DNA of 64,000 nucleotides. It comes from Dyella amyloliquefaciens (GTDB lineage: Bacteria > Pseudomonadota > Gammaproteobacteria > Xanthomonadales > Rhodanobacteraceae). Below are positions 50,837-61,133 of this stretch, in pieces (position 1 is the stretch's first letter; every line of letters begins with the position of its first letter). The stretch is from contig NZ_SAYT01000007.1 of assembly GCF_004296575.1 (NCBI RefSeq), positions 372,001 to 436,000 of the forward strand, given 5' to 3'. A model generated the notes under the pieces. It ran no database searches and was not told the DNA's origin. It saw nothing but the letters and a program-made list of their open reading frames with translations. The translations under genes were made by a program, and so were the position numbers.

Positions 50837-53800
50837 GCGTTCACGTCCGAGCGGTTCCACGGCAGGCCCTCCGACCAGTGGGCAAGCCTGACGCGCAGGC
50901 GATCGAGATAGAGATAGATCACCGGCGTGGTGTACAGGGTGAAGATCTGGCTGAGGATCAGTCCGCCCATCACGGTGATGCCCAGCGGCTGGCGCAGCGA
51001 GGCACCCTGGCCGATACCGACCGCGAGCGGCACGGCGCCGAGCACCGCTGCCGCGGTCGTCATCATGATCGGGCGCAAGCGCACCACGGCGGCATCGTGG
51101 ATGGCCTTCTTCGGCTCCATGCCCTGGTCGCGCTGCAAATGGATGGCTACGTCGATCATCATGATCGCGTTCTTCTTGACGATGCCGATCAACAGGATGA
51201 TGCCGATCATCGCGATCACCGAGAACGGCGTGCCGAAGATCAGCAGCGCCAGCGTCGCGCCGATGCCCGCCGACGGCAGGGTGGACAGGATGGTGATGGG
51301 GTGCACGGTGTTCTCGTAGAGCACGCCCAGCACGATGTAGACCGCAGCCAGCGCGGCCAGGATCAGCAGCGGCATGGTGCCCATCGACTGCGCGTACACC
51401 TGCGCGGCGCCGGCACTGCCGCCGTGGATGGCCGCGGGCATGCCGATGTCTGTGCCTGCCTGGTTGATGGCCGCCAGTGCCGCGCTCAGCGAACCGCCCG
51501 GCGGCAGGTTGAACGAGATGGTGCCTGCCACCAGGCCGCCCTGGTGGTTGACCTGGGTGGCGGTGTGGTTGCTGATATAGCTGGCCAGCGCCGGGAACGG
51601 CACCATGGTCTCGGCCGCCGTGCTGTCGGCGCTGCCGCTGGAGCTGCCGCCTTTGGCGTTGGAAATCGCATTCGTCAGCTGGTTGGCCTCCGCGTCGGCA
51701 TTGAGCGCATTGGTGCTGGATGTGGCACTGGTGGCGGTCACTGCCTTCGGCAAGGTGACGCCCGAGACCAGCGCCTTGGACATCTGCGTCTGCTGCGTGC
51801 CGGTGGGATTGCCGGCGGCGGTGCTGAAGCGCAGGCGGTCGATGGTCTGCGGGTATTGCCAATACCGGGGCGCGACTTCCATCACCACGTAGTACTGGTT
51901 GAGCTGGTTGTAGATGGTGGAGACGGTGCGCTGGCCGAAGGCGTCGTACAGCACGCTGTCGATCTGGTTGGGCGCGAAGCCGTAGCGCGCAGCGGTGGCG
52001 CGATCGATGTTCACGTAGATCTGCAGGCCGTTCTGCTGCAGGTCGGAATTCACGTCGATGAGCTTGTCGCGATCCTTGCCCAGTGCCGTCACCAGCCGTG
52101 GCACCCACGTGAACAAGCTGTCCGGGTCGTCGCTGGTCAGCGTGTACTGATATTCCGCGGCGGACTGGCGACCACCGATATGCAGGTCCTGCGCCGCCTG
52201 CAGGAACAGCTTGGCGCCGGACACTGCATTGAGCCTGGGTCGCAACCGCTCCACCACTTGCGCGGCGGACAGCTTGCGCTGCGCCAGCGGCTTCAGTTCG
52301 ATGAACACGTTGGCGGAGTTGAGCGCGCGGCCACCGGTGAAGCCGGCAACGGATGCCACCGCCGGATCCTTCTGCACGATTTCCTGCAACTGCGCGAGCT
52401 TCTGTTCCATGGCCTGGAACGAGATGCTCTGGTCGGCAATGATCTGGCCGACCAGGATGCCGTTGTCCTGCTCGGGGAAGAAGGTGGATGGCAGCAGCCG
52501 CACCAGGAGCACGTTGAGCACGATCAGTCCGATCAGGCACAGGATCACCAGCCCCGCGCGATCGATCACCGTGTGCAGCGATCGCGAATAGGCCTGCCGG
52601 AAGCGATCGAACTGACGCTCGTACCAGACGGCCCAGCGCGCGCGAGAATGCAGCGTGCGACGGCTCAGTACGTGGGCCGCCATCGTGGGCGTGACGGTGA
52701 GCGAGATGACCAGTGACAGCAGGATGGCGGTGGACAGCGTCACCGCGAATTCGTGGAACAGCAGGCCGACGATGCCCGGCATCAGCAGGATCGGCAGGAA
52801 CACCGCGATCAGCGACAGGCTCATCGAGATCACGGTGAAGCTGACCTCGGCACTGCCGAGCATCGCCGCCTCGCGCACATCCATGCCGGCCTCGACGTGG
52901 CGCACGATGTTTTCAAGCACCACCACCGCGTCATCGACCACGAAACCGGTGCCGATGGTCAGCGCCATCAGCGACAGGTTGTCGATGCTGTAGCCCATCA
53001 GGTACATCGGGCCGAAGGTGCCGATGATGGACAGTGGCAGCGCCACCGCCGGTACCAGGATGGCGCGTGGCGACTGCAGGAAGATGTAGACCACGCCGAT
53101 CACCAGCAGCACGGCAATGCACAGCGTGCGTTCGGTGTCGTTCACCGCGGCGTTCACCGATTGCGAGCGATCCACCGCGACACCGATGTGCACGTTGTGC
53201 GGCAGGGTCGCCTCGATCGAGGGCAGCACGCGGTGGATCTGCGCCACGGTGTTGACGATGTTGCTGCCGGGCAACGGATACACGATCACCAGCACCGCCT
53301 CCTGCCCGTTGTAGAGGCCAGCGTTGCGGAGGTTTTCAGCCGAATCGCTCACCGCGGCCACATCGCGCAACTGCACAGGGGCGTTGTTGCGGTAGGCGAT
53401 CACCAGGTCGCGATAGGGCGCGGCCTTGCTGATCTGGTCGTTGGACAGCACCTCGTAACGCTGGCCGTTCTCGTCGATATGGCCTTTCACGCTGTCGGCA
53501 TTGGCGGCACTGATGGCGGCGCGTACGTCTTCCAGGCCGATGCCGTAGCTGTTGAGCCGGTCCGGCTCCAGCTCCACGCGCACCGACGGCAGCGCGCTGC
53601 CGCCGAGGGTGATCTGGCCCACGCCGTCGACCTGCGACAGCTGCTGCTGGATCACCGAGTCGGCCGAGTCGTAGAGCTGGGCGCGAGTAAGCGTGTGCGA
53701 GGTCAGCGCCAGCACCATGATCGGCGAGTCGGCGGGGTTGTATTCGCGATAGGTCGGGTTGTTGCGCAACGTGCTGGGCAGATCGGCGCGCGAGGCCTGG

Positions 53801-54135
53801 ATGGCGGCCTGCACATCGCGCGCGGCGCCGTTGATGTCGCGGTTGAGGCCGAACTGCGCCACGATTATCGAGGTGCCCACGGTGTTCTGCGAGGTCAGTT
53901 CGGTGACGCCTGCGATGGTGCCCAGGCGGCGTTCCAGTGGTTCTGCCACGGTGGAGGCCATGATGGCGGGACTGGCGCCGGCCATGCTGGCCTGCACGAC
54001 GACCACGGGGAAGGTGATGTTGGGCAGCGGCGCCACCGGAAGGTGGAAATACGCCAGGAAACCGGACAGCAGGATGGCGGCGGCCAACAGGGTGGTCGCC
54101 ACCGGGCGCTGGATGAAGACGCCGGGGATGTTCAC
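50833..54135 (-). CDS. RND efflux permease, MdtC-like
   Basis: 1,100 residues, a full-length RND pump subunit: typical start MNIPGVFIQRPVATTLLAAAI, TGFVVDDAVVVLENIVRHV with the proton-relay aspartates, and IVKKNAIMMIDVAIHLQ in the second half. The MdtB-like partner is encoded immediately upstream; the two overlap by 4 bp (ATGA). Such pairs form mixed trimers in E. coli MdtBC. One oddity is an Ala/Ser/Thr/Asn-rich low-complexity insertion of about 60 residues (around 51600-51790, with SATSSTNALNADAEAN and KGGSSSGSADSTAAE) in the second periplasmic part, where relatives have a short loop. Confidence 0.93.
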   Translation of the reverse strand: MNIPGVFIQRPVATTLLAAAILLSGFLAYFHLPVAPLPNITFPVVVVQASMAGASPAIMASTVAEPLERRLGTIAGVTELTSQNTVGTSIIVAQFGLNRDINGAARDVQAAIQASRADLPSTLRNNPTYREYNPADSPIMVLALTSHTLTRAQLYDSADSVIQQQLSQVDGVGQITLGGSALPSVRVELEPDRLNSYGIGLEDVRAAISAANADSVKGHIDENGQRYEVLSNDQISKAAPYRDLVIAYRNNAPVQLRDVAAVSDSAENLRNAGLYNGQEAVLVIVYPLPGSNIVNTVAQIHRVLPSIEATLPHNVHIGVAVDRSQSVNAAVNDTERTLCIAVLLVIGVVYIFLQSPRAILVPAVALPLSIIGTFGPMYLMGYSIDNLSLMALTIGTGFVVDDAVVVLENIVRHVEAGMDVREAAMLGSAEVSFTVISMSLSLIAVFLPILLMPGIVGLLFHEFAVTLSTAILLSLVISLTVTPTMAAHVLSRRTLHSRARWAVWYERQFDRFRQAYSRSLHTVIDRAGLVILCLIGLIVLNVLLVRLLPSTFFPEQDNGILVGQIIADQSISFQAMEQKLAQLQEIVQKDPAVASVAGFTGGRALNSANVFIELKPLAQRKLSAAQVVERLRPRLNAVSGAKLFLQAAQDLHIGGRQSAAEYQYTLTSDDPDSLFTWVPRLVTALGKDRDKLIDVNSDLQQNGLQIYVNIDRATAARYGFAPNQIDSVLYDAFGQRTVSTIYNQLNQYYVVMEVAPRYWQYPQTIDRLRFSTAAGNPTGTQQTQMSKALVSGVTLPKAVTATSATSSTNALNADAEANQLTNAISNAKGGSSSGSADSTAAETMVPFPALASYISNHTATQVNHQGGLVAGTISFNLPPGGSLSAALAAINQAGTDIGMPAAIHGGSAGAAQVYAQSMGTMPLLILAALAAVYIVLGVLYENTVHPITILSTLPSAGIGATLALLIFGTPFSVIAMIGIILLIGIVKKNAIMMIDVAIHLQRDQGMEPKKAIHDAAVVRLRPIMMTTAAAVLGAVPLAVGIGQGASLRQPLGITVMGGLILSQIFTLYTTPVIYLYLDRLRVRLAHWSEGLPWNRSDVNA

Positions 54136-57100
54136 GGCGACTCTTCCGCGGGCTCGCCGCTGGCCTTGCGTCCGACGCGCTGCGCCAGGCGATCGAAGAA
54201 CAGGTAGATCACCGGCGTGGTGAACAAGGTGAGCATCTGGCTAAGCGCCAGGCCGCCGATGATCGCCAGGCCCAACGGGCGACGCAGTTCCGAGCCGGTG
54301 CCCGAGCCAAGCAACATGGGTAGCGCGCCCAGCATGGCCGCGAGCGTGGTCATCAGGATCGGGCGGAAGCGCAGCAGCGAGGCCTCGAAGATGGCTTCTT
54401 CCGGTGGCTTGCCCTGCACGCGCTCAGCCTCCAGCGCGAAGTCCACGATCATGATCGCGTTCTTCTTCACGATGCCGATCAGCAGCACGATACCGATGAT
54501 GCCGATCACGTCCAGGTCGCTGCCGGCGATCATCAGTGCGAGCAGCGCGCCGATGCCGGCCGAGGGCAGGGTGGAGAGGATGGTCACCGGATGGATGAAG
54601 CTCTCGTACAGCACGCCCAGCACGATATAGACGGCCACTAGCGCGGCGATCAGCAGGTAGACCTCGCTGGACAGTGAATCCTGGAAGGCCTGCGCCGCGC
54701 CCTGGAAGGTGGAAGTGATCGACGAGGGCAGGTGCACGGCCTGCTCGACATCGTTGATCTCCTTCACCGCCTTGCTGAGCGATGCATCCTTGGCCAGGTT
54801 GAACGAGATGGTGATGGCGGGAAACTGCGCCAGGTGGCTGATCACCAGCGGTGACTTGGCGGTCTTGATGGTGGCGATGCCCTTGAGCGGCACCTGGCCA
54901 GTGCTGCCGGTCTGGCTGGGCAGGTACAGGTCGCCCAGCGATTCCACGGTGGGAATGCTCTCGGGTTTCGCCACCAGGATCACACGGTACTGGCTGGCCT
55001 GCTCGAAGATGGTGGAGACGATGCGCTGGCCCAGCGCGTCGTACAGCGCGTTGTCGATGGTGGCGGCGGTGATGCCGTAGCGCGCGGCGAGCTGGCGGTT
55101 CACCTCGACGTTGACGCTGAGGCCATCATTGTTGAGGTCGCTGGTGACGTCGGTGATCGAGCGGATCTGCTTCATGCGCGTGATCAGCTCGGGCACGTAT
55201 TGCAGGAAGGCCTGCTGGCTCGGCCCGCGCAGCACGAACTGGTACTGGTTGGGCGAGATGGTGGTGTCCAGGGTGAGGTCCTGCTCCGGCTGCAGGAACA
55301 GCCGGATGCCGGATACGCTGGCCGTTTCGTCCTGCAGGCGGCGTGCGATCTCCGCCGCGCTGGACGAGCGATCGTCGCGCGCCTTCAGGTTGATCAGGAA
55401 GCGGCCGTTGTTGAGCGTGGTATTGGTGCCGTCGATGCCGACGTAGGAGGTAAGGCTGGTGACATCGGCATCTTTCAGGATCGCATCGGCGAGCGCCTGC
55501 TGGCGGGTGACCATGGTGCTGTAGGACGCCGAGTTGTCGGCCACGCTGATGCCCTGCAGCACGCCCACGTCCTGCACCGGAAACAGGCCCTTGGGAATCA
55601 CCACGTACAGCACGATGGTTAAGGCCAGCGTGACCAGGAACACCAGCAGCGTGGCGGTCTGGTGCTCCATCACGATGTGGAGCCCGCGCTTGTAGGCTGC
55701 CAGGGTCTTGTCGAACAGATGCTCGCTGACGCGTTCGAAGCGGCTGGGGTGGCGCTCGGCCTGCGCACGCAACAGGCGCGCGCACAGCATCGGCACGAGG
55801 GTCAGCGACACCACTGCCGAGAGCACGATGGTCACCGCGAGGGTGACCGCGAACTCGCTGAACAGGCGGCCGATCACGCCGCCCATGAACAGCAGCGGGA
55901 TCAACACGGCGATCAGCGATATGGTCAGAGACAGGATGGTGAAGCCGATCTGCCCGGCGCCTTCCAGGGCGGCTTCCAGCGGCGTCTTGCCTTCCTCCAG
56001 ATAGCGCACGATGTTCTCGATCATCACGATCGAATCGTCCACCACGAAACCGGTGGCGATGATCAGCGCCATCAGCGACAGGTTGTCGATCGAATAGTTG
56101 AGTTCGTACATCAACGCCAGCGTGCCCACCAGCGATACCGGCACCGAGATGCTGGGGATGAAGGTGGCCGGCAGATTGCGCAGGAACACGAAGATCACCA
56201 GCACCACCAGCACCACCGCCAACACCAGCTCGAAGGCGGCGTCGGTCACCGACGAGCGGATCACGCCCGTGCTGTCGGAGACCACCTCGACATGCATGCC
56301 TGCCGGCAGCGTCGATTCGAGCTGCGGCAGCTCCTTCATGATCTGGTCGACGGTGGCGATCACGTTCGCGCCGGGCTGGCGCTGCACGTTGAGCACGATG
56401 GCCTGCGTCCTGTCGTACCAGGCGCCTTGCTCGGTGTTCTGCGCGGCCTGGCTGACGCGGGCCACGTCGCGCAGATAGACCGGCGCGCCGTTCTGGTACG
56501 ACACGATGGTGTCGAGGTAATCCTGCGGATCGTGGATCTGGTCGTTGCCGTTGATGGTGTAGTCCAGATCCGGGCCGTCGATGTTGCCCTTGGGCTGGCT
56601 TACGTTGACGTTGGCGATCAGCGAACGCAGGTCGTCGATGTTGAGCCCGTATCCGGCGAGTTTCTTCGGATCGGCCTCGACGCGGATGGCCGGCACATTG
56701 CCACCGGCCGGCGTCACCAGGCCCACGCCCGGCACCTGCGAGATCTTCGCGCCCAGCCGGTTGTTGGCGATGTCCTGCAGTTGCGGCAGCGACATCGAGT
56801 GGGACGTGACCGCGAGAGTGAGGATGGGCCGATCGGCCGGGTTCACCTTGGCGTAGGTGGGCGGCGCGGGCAGGCCCGAGGGCAGCAGGCTGTTGGCTGC
56901 GTTGATTGCCTCCTGCACGTTCTGTTCGGCCACGTCCAGGTTGAGCGACAGGTCGAACTGCAGCGTAATGATGGAAGCGCCCGCCGAACTGTTGGAGGTC
57001 ATCTGCTGCAGGCCGGGAATCTCACCCAGTTGCACCTCCAGCGGTGCGGTCACCGTGGTTGCCATCACGGTGGGGCTCGCGCCGGGATAGAAGGTCTGCA

Positions 57101-57239
57101 CCTGGATCGTCGGATAGTCGACGTTGGGCAGCGAGGACACCGGCAGGAAGCGGATCGCGACGAGGCCGACCAGCACGAGGGCGATCATCAGCAGCGACGT
57201 CGCCACCGGCCTGAGTACGAACAGCCGGGAGATGTTCAT
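54132..57239 (-). CDS. RND efflux permease, MdtB-like
   Basis: 1,035 residues. N-terminus MNISRLFVLRPVATSLLMIAL, TGFVVDDSIVMIENIVRYL with the two relay aspartates, GVIGRLFSEFAVTLAVTI, and IVKKNAIMIVDFALEAER in the second half. No insertions compared with the family. It should pair with the MdtC-like subunit encoded after it (ATGA overlap) and with the adaptor encoded 18 bp before it. Substrates cannot be told from sequence. Confidence 0.94.
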   Translation of the reverse strand: MNISRLFVLRPVATSLLMIALVLVGLVAIRFLPVSSLPNVDYPTIQVQTFYPGASPTVMATTVTAPLEVQLGEIPGLQQMTSNSSAGASIITLQFDLSLNLDVAEQNVQEAINAANSLLPSGLPAPPTYAKVNPADRPILTLAVTSHSMSLPQLQDIANNRLGAKISQVPGVGLVTPAGGNVPAIRVEADPKKLAGYGLNIDDLRSLIANVNVSQPKGNIDGPDLDYTINGNDQIHDPQDYLDTIVSYQNGAPVYLRDVARVSQAAQNTEQGAWYDRTQAIVLNVQRQPGANVIATVDQIMKELPQLESTLPAGMHVEVVSDSTGVIRSSVTDAAFELVLAVVLVVLVIFVFLRNLPATFIPSISVPVSLVGTLALMYELNYSIDNLSLMALIIATGFVVDDSIVMIENIVRYLEEGKTPLEAALEGAGQIGFTILSLTISLIAVLIPLLFMGGVIGRLFSEFAVTLAVTIVLSAVVSLTLVPMLCARLLRAQAERHPSRFERVSEHLFDKTLAAYKRGLHIVMEHQTATLLVFLVTLALTIVLYVVIPKGLFPVQDVGVLQGISVADNSASYSTMVTRQQALADAILKDADVTSLTSYVGIDGTNTTLNNGRFLINLKARDDRSSSAAEIARRLQDETASVSGIRLFLQPEQDLTLDTTISPNQYQFVLRGPSQQAFLQYVPELITRMKQIRSITDVTSDLNNDGLSVNVEVNRQLAARYGITAATIDNALYDALGQRIVSTIFEQASQYRVILVAKPESIPTVESLGDLYLPSQTGSTGQVPLKGIATIKTAKSPLVISHLAQFPAITISFNLAKDASLSKAVKEINDVEQAVHLPSSITSTFQGAAQAFQDSLSSEVYLLIAALVAVYIVLGVLYESFIHPVTILSTLPSAGIGALLALMIAGSDLDVIGIIGIVLLIGIVKKNAIMIVDFALEAERVQGKPPEEAIFEASLLRFRPILMTTLAAMLGALPMLLGSGTGSELRRPLGLAIIGGLALSQMLTLFTTPVIYLFFDRLAQRVGRKASGEPAEESP

Positions 57240-57257
57240 CAGACGCTGACCCGTCGC

Positions 57258-58493
57258 TCAGGAAGCGCTGGAGGCCGCGCCGTGCGATCGCTTGCCGCTG
57301 GCGTGTGAGGCATGCGACGCGCCCGTGCTGCTGGCTGCGGCGGGTTGGGCCGATGCGGCCTTGATCTTGGCGCCATCGCTCAGGCGATCCATGCCATCGG
57401 TCACCACCTGCTGGCCGGCGCTGAGGCCGGCCAGGATCACGGTGTGCTTGCCGTCGCTGGGGCCGGGGGTCACCTTGTGCACCGACACGGTCTGGTCGGC
57501 ATTGACCAGATACACGTAATAGCCCGGCGCGCCGCTCTGCACGGCGGGCGTGGGCACCTGCACGGCGTTGTGCAGCGTGTCGACCAGCAACTGCACGTTG
57601 ACGAATTCGTTCGGGAACAGCACCTCGTCGTCGTTGGGGAAGGTGGCGCGCAAGGTCACCGTGCCGGTGCTGGTCGCCATCTGGTTGCTCAGCGCATACA
57701 ACTCGCCGGTGGCCAGTTGCTTGCTGTTGTCGCTGTTGAACACGGTGACCGGCAGCTTGGTGCCGCCGTTGACCCGCTGCAGCACCTGGCCCAGCGAGTT
57801 CTGCGGCACGGTGAACTGCACGGTGGTCGGCTTCATGGTGGTGATGGTGACGATGCCCGGCGAGCTCGACTGCGTGACGTAGTTGCCCGGATCGACCAGG
57901 CGCAGCCCAACGCGTCCGGCCACCGGTGCGGTGATATGGCAGTACGCAAGGTCCAGCTCGTCTTGCGCGATGGCGGCCTTGTCCGCCTTCACCGCGGCCT
58001 CGTCCTGCTGCACCGTGAATTTCTGGTCGCTGTAGGTCTGCTCCGCGATCGACTTCTGCTCGTGCAACTGCGTATAGCGGGCCAGGTCAGCGCGCGCCTG
58101 GTCCAGGCTGGCCTGGTCCTTCGCCAGTTGTGCCTCGGCCTGTTGCTTGTTGATCTCGTACTGGCGCGGGTCGATCTGGGCAAGAAACTGGCCCTTCGCC
58201 ACGTCCTGGCCTTCCTGATAGCCCACTTCGGTGAGGTAGCCGCTCAGTTGCGGCAGCACGTTGACGGTGGCGATGGGCGTCACGGTGCCCAGCGCGCTCA
58301 ATCGCTCCGGCATGTCACCGAGCGTAGCCGCTGCCGTGCTGACGACCTGCGGAGGACTGCCGGTGCGCGTTTTCTGGCCGGTGAGGATGTGGACGATCAT
58401 CAACACCACCAGCGTGGCGATGACCAGTCCGGCGATCCATGCGCCACGGCGCCTGGGGCGCGGCCGGGATGCCGTCGCGGCATCGGCGCTCAT
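57258..58493 (-). CDS. RND efflux periplasmic adaptor, MdtA-like
   Basis: 411 residues. A basic start (RPRPRRRGAWIAG) is followed by one membrane anchor (LVIATLVVLMIVHILTG), a lipoyl half (VNVLPQLSGYLTEVGYQEGQDVAKGQ), a Gln/Ala/Lys-rich alpha-hairpin (about 115-175), the second lipoyl half (CHITAPVAGRVGLRLVDPGNYV), and barrel and membrane-proximal domains. The C-terminal tail is Ala/Ser/His-rich (ASHASHASGKRSHG). First gene of a four-gene operon (adaptor, two pumps, outer-membrane channel). No regulator pair such as BaeSR is in the window. Confidence 0.93.
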   Translation of the reverse strand: MSADAATASRPRPRRRGAWIAGLVIATLVVLMIVHILTGQKTRTGSPPQVVSTAAATLGDMPERLSALGTVTPIATVNVLPQLSGYLTEVGYQEGQDVAKGQFLAQIDPRQYEINKQQAEAQLAKDQASLDQARADLARYTQLHEQKSIAEQTYSDQKFTVQQDEAAVKADKAAIAQDELDLAYCHITAPVAGRVGLRLVDPGNYVTQSSSPGIVTITTMKPTTVQFTVPQNSLGQVLQRVNGGTKLPVTVFNSDNSKQLATGELYALSNQMATSTGTVTLRATFPNDDEVLFPNEFVNVQLLVDTLHNAVQVPTPAVQSGAPGYYVYLVNADQTVSVHKVTPGPSDGKHTVILAGLSAGQQVVTDGMDRLSDGAKIKAASAQPAAASSTGASHASHASGKRSHGAASSAS

Positions 58494-58773
58494 GCGCTAT
58501 CTCCCAGCTTCAATGCAACGTTCACAGCGTCGAGCCATGGCACGGCATCACCCTTGCGTCAGCGCAGCCGATCAGCGTGAAGGCCACCCTGAAAGCTGCC
58601 GGAGCATCTATTAACGACCCGTGCGGTTCAGGGTTGACGCCAGACCCCTGCGTGCCAGTGAGGTCATCGCGTCCACGCGCAGCCGCAGCCTGTGCACTGA
58701 TCGCACAGGCATCGTCATGGAGGAGTGATGCCACCTATGGCGGGGCGGCCAGGGAGAAAGCAGCGGGCGCCGC

Positions 58774-59649
58774 TCAGACCATGCGCGTGCGTTTCCACCA
58801 GCCCGTGACCTGTTCCTCGCGTACGAGTGTGAACAGGCCCGAACCGAGGATGAGCACGATGCCGACCAGCATGGGCCAGTCCAGGTGATCGCCGAACAGC
58901 CAGTAGCCGAAGAAGATGGCCCACAGCATCTGGCTGTACTGCGTGGGTGCGACGCGGTTGGCCGGCGCGTGATGCGTCGCCAGCATCAGCAGCACGCCGG
59001 CAAGTCCGGCCAGCAGGCCGTAACCTGCGAGCAGGATCCACTGGTGCGCGTTGGGCCACACGAACGCGGGCAGCATCAATGCGCCGCCGCTGACCAGCGG
59101 TCCGATGACGCCGGCGCCGTAGAGGCTGATGCGCTTTTCGTGCGGTCCGGCCATGCGCAGGGCCACCACCGACACGGCGCCGGAGAGGCCGCAGCTCATC
59201 GCCGCGAAGTGGCCCACGCCGAGTGCGCGAAAGCCGGGGCGCAACACCACCAGTACGCCGATGAAGCCCACGATCACTGCCGACCAGCGTCGCCAGCCCA
59301 CGTGTTCCTTGAGGAAAACCACCGACAGCAGGGTCACGAAGATCGGCAGCAGGAAGATCAGCGCGAACGCCTCCGCCATCGGCAGCGCGGTGAACGCGAT
59401 CACCGCCGAGATGTTGCAGATGGCGCCGGTGATCGCGCGGATCCACCACAGGCTCGGTTTGCGCGCGTGAAATACGTCGAGATAGCGGTCGCCCGGCTTG
59501 CGGATGAACGGCAGGGCGCTGAGCATCAGCACGGCACCAAAAAACACCGCCTCGTAGGCGGGCAGGGTGCCGTGCAGGGATTTCACGAAGGCGTCGCTGA
59601 TCGCGTAGGCGGCGTAGCAGGCGAAGCCTAGAAGAACACCTTTGAACAT
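58774..59649 (-). CDS. EamA/DMT-superfamily transporter
   Basis: 291 residues with about ten membrane helices in two EamA repeats (GFACYAAYAISDAFVKSL and on; GVGHFAAMSCGLSGAVSVVALR and on). Blocks typical of the family are TALPMAEAFALIFLLPIFVTLLS and PTQYSQMLWAIFFGYWLFGD, each near the end of its repeat. Likely an exporter of a small metabolite; substrate unknown. The ATG at 59649 was chosen because the first helix follows directly; the 59 residues before it in frame are not protein-like. Divergent from the glutaryl-CoA dehydrogenase gene. Confidence 0.88.
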   Translation of the reverse strand: MFKGVLLGFACYAAYAISDAFVKSLHGTLPAYEAVFFGAVLMLSALPFIRKPGDRYLDVFHARKPSLWWIRAITGAICNISAVIAFTALPMAEAFALIFLLPIFVTLLSVVFLKEHVGWRRWSAVIVGFIGVLVVLRPGFRALGVGHFAAMSCGLSGAVSVVALRMAGPHEKRISLYGAGVIGPLVSGGALMLPAFVWPNAHQWILLAGYGLLAGLAGVLLMLATHHAPANRVAPTQYSQMLWAIFFGYWLFGDHLDWPMLVGIVLILGSGLFTLVREEQVTGWWKRTRMV

Positions 59650-59892
59650 GAATGGTCCGGCGGGGGAGCGGGGTACCTGTGTGCCGTCCCGCCGAGGCAT
59701 GAACCGGAGCATCGGTGGAAACCCGGCAAAGCCCGGCCCACGCCCGTCGGGGCGCGCCGGAATGGCGGAAAGCGCCGTGCATGGTCCCACAGCGGGCCCC
59801 GGGCGCCTACCCCGCGCCTGCTGCACCCCGCCATGACCCGCACGTAAGGGCCCGCTAGAATGGGAGTTTGTCCCCAGTCACGGAACTCCCGC

Positions 59893-61062
59893 ATGTCCGC
59901 TCGCCTGAACCCGCTCGATCTCTACGACGTCCGCTCGCTGCTGTCCGACGAAGAACGCATGGTGCAGGACTCGGTTGGCCGTTTCGTCGACGAGAGGGTG
60001 TTGCCGATCATCGGCGACTGCTTCGACCAGGGCCGCTTTCCCAAGGAGCTGGTCCCCGAGATCGCCAGCCTGGGTCTGCTGGGCGCCACCATTCCGGAAA
60101 AGTACGGCTGCGCCGGCATGAACGGCGTGAGCTACGGCCTGATCTGCCAGGAGCTGGAGCGCGGCGATTCCGGCCTGCGCAGCTTCGCCTCGGTGCAGAG
60201 CTCGCTGTGCATGTATCCGATCTACGCCTACGGCACCGAAGAGCAGAAGATGCACTACCTGCCGAAGATGGCGGCGGGCGAGGTCATCGGCTGCTTCGGC
60301 CTCACCGAGCCGCACGGCGGTTCCGATCCGGCCAACATGAAGACGAATGCCAAGAAGGACGGCGGCGACTGGGTCATCAACGGCGCCAAGATGTGGATCA
60401 CCAACGGCAACCTCGCGCACATCGCCATCGTGTGGGCGCAGACCGAGGACGGTATCCAGGGCTTCATCGTGCCCACCGACACCAAGGGTTTCACCGCGCA
60501 GGAAGTGCACAAGAAGATGAGCCTGCGCGCGTCGGTGACGTCCGCGCTGTTCTTCGACAACGTGCGCGTGCCGGAAGCCAACCGCCTGCCTAACGTGAAG
60601 GGCCTGAAGGGTCCGCTGGGCTGCCTCACGCAGGCGCGCTACGGCATCACCTGGGGCCCGATCGGCGCTGCGCAGGCCTGCCTGAAGGAAGTGCTCGACT
60701 ACACGCAGGAGCGCGTGCTGTTCGGTCGCCCGTTGGCTTCCAACCAGGCCATCCAGATCAAGATGGCCGAGATGGCCCGCCGCATCACCATGGCGCAGCT
60801 GCTGTCGCTGCAGCTCGGCCGCCTGAAGGATGCCGGCAACATGCAGCCGACGCAGGTGTCGCTGGCCAAGTGGAACAATTGCCGCATCGCCATCGACATT
60901 GCGCGCGAATGCCGCGACATCCTCGGCGGCGCCGGTATCACGACGGAACATGTGGCCATCCGTCACGCGTTGAACCTGGAATCGGTCATCACCTATGAAG
61001 GCACCGAGACGGTGCATCAGCTGGTGGTCGGTCGTGAGTTGACCGGCATCAACGCGTTCTGA
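59893..61062 (+). CDS. gcdH: Glutaryl-CoA dehydrogenase (acyl-CoA dehydrogenase family)
   Basis: 389 residues. FAD-dependent enzyme that converts glutaryl-CoA to crotonyl-CoA and CO2 in lysine and tryptophan breakdown, passing electrons to ETF. Family motifs are CFGLTEPHGGSDP, WITNGNLAHIAIVWA, KMSLRASVTSALFFDNVRVPE, ARYGITWGPIGAAQACL, the region DILGGAGITTEHVAIRHALNLESV and the catalytic glutamate in TYEGTETVHQLVVGRELTGI. The RYGI/WG and GTETVH blocks are typical of glutaryl- rather than general acyl-CoA dehydrogenases. Start at the ATG at 59893. Complete. Confidence 0.92.
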   Translation: MSARLNPLDLYDVRSLLSDEERMVQDSVGRFVDERVLPIIGDCFDQGRFPKELVPEIASLGLLGATIPEKYGCAGMNGVSYGLICQELERGDSGLRSFASVQSSLCMYPIYAYGTEEQKMHYLPKMAAGEVIGCFGLTEPHGGSDPANMKTNAKKDGGDWVINGAKMWITNGNLAHIAIVWAQTEDGIQGFIVPTDTKGFTAQEVHKKMSLRASVTSALFFDNVRVPEANRLPNVKGLKGPLGCLTQARYGITWGPIGAAQACLKEVLDYTQERVLFGRPLASNQAIQIKMAEMARRITMAQLLSLQLGRLKDAGNMQPTQVSLAKWNNCRIAIDIARECRDILGGAGITTEHVAIRHALNLESVITYEGTETVHQLVVGRELTGINAF

Positions 61063-61133
61063 AGGGCCAATCACGATTTCCGTAGGGCAAATGACGGTGA
61101 GGGGAGACGGGCGATGATGGCTGGATTCACTCC

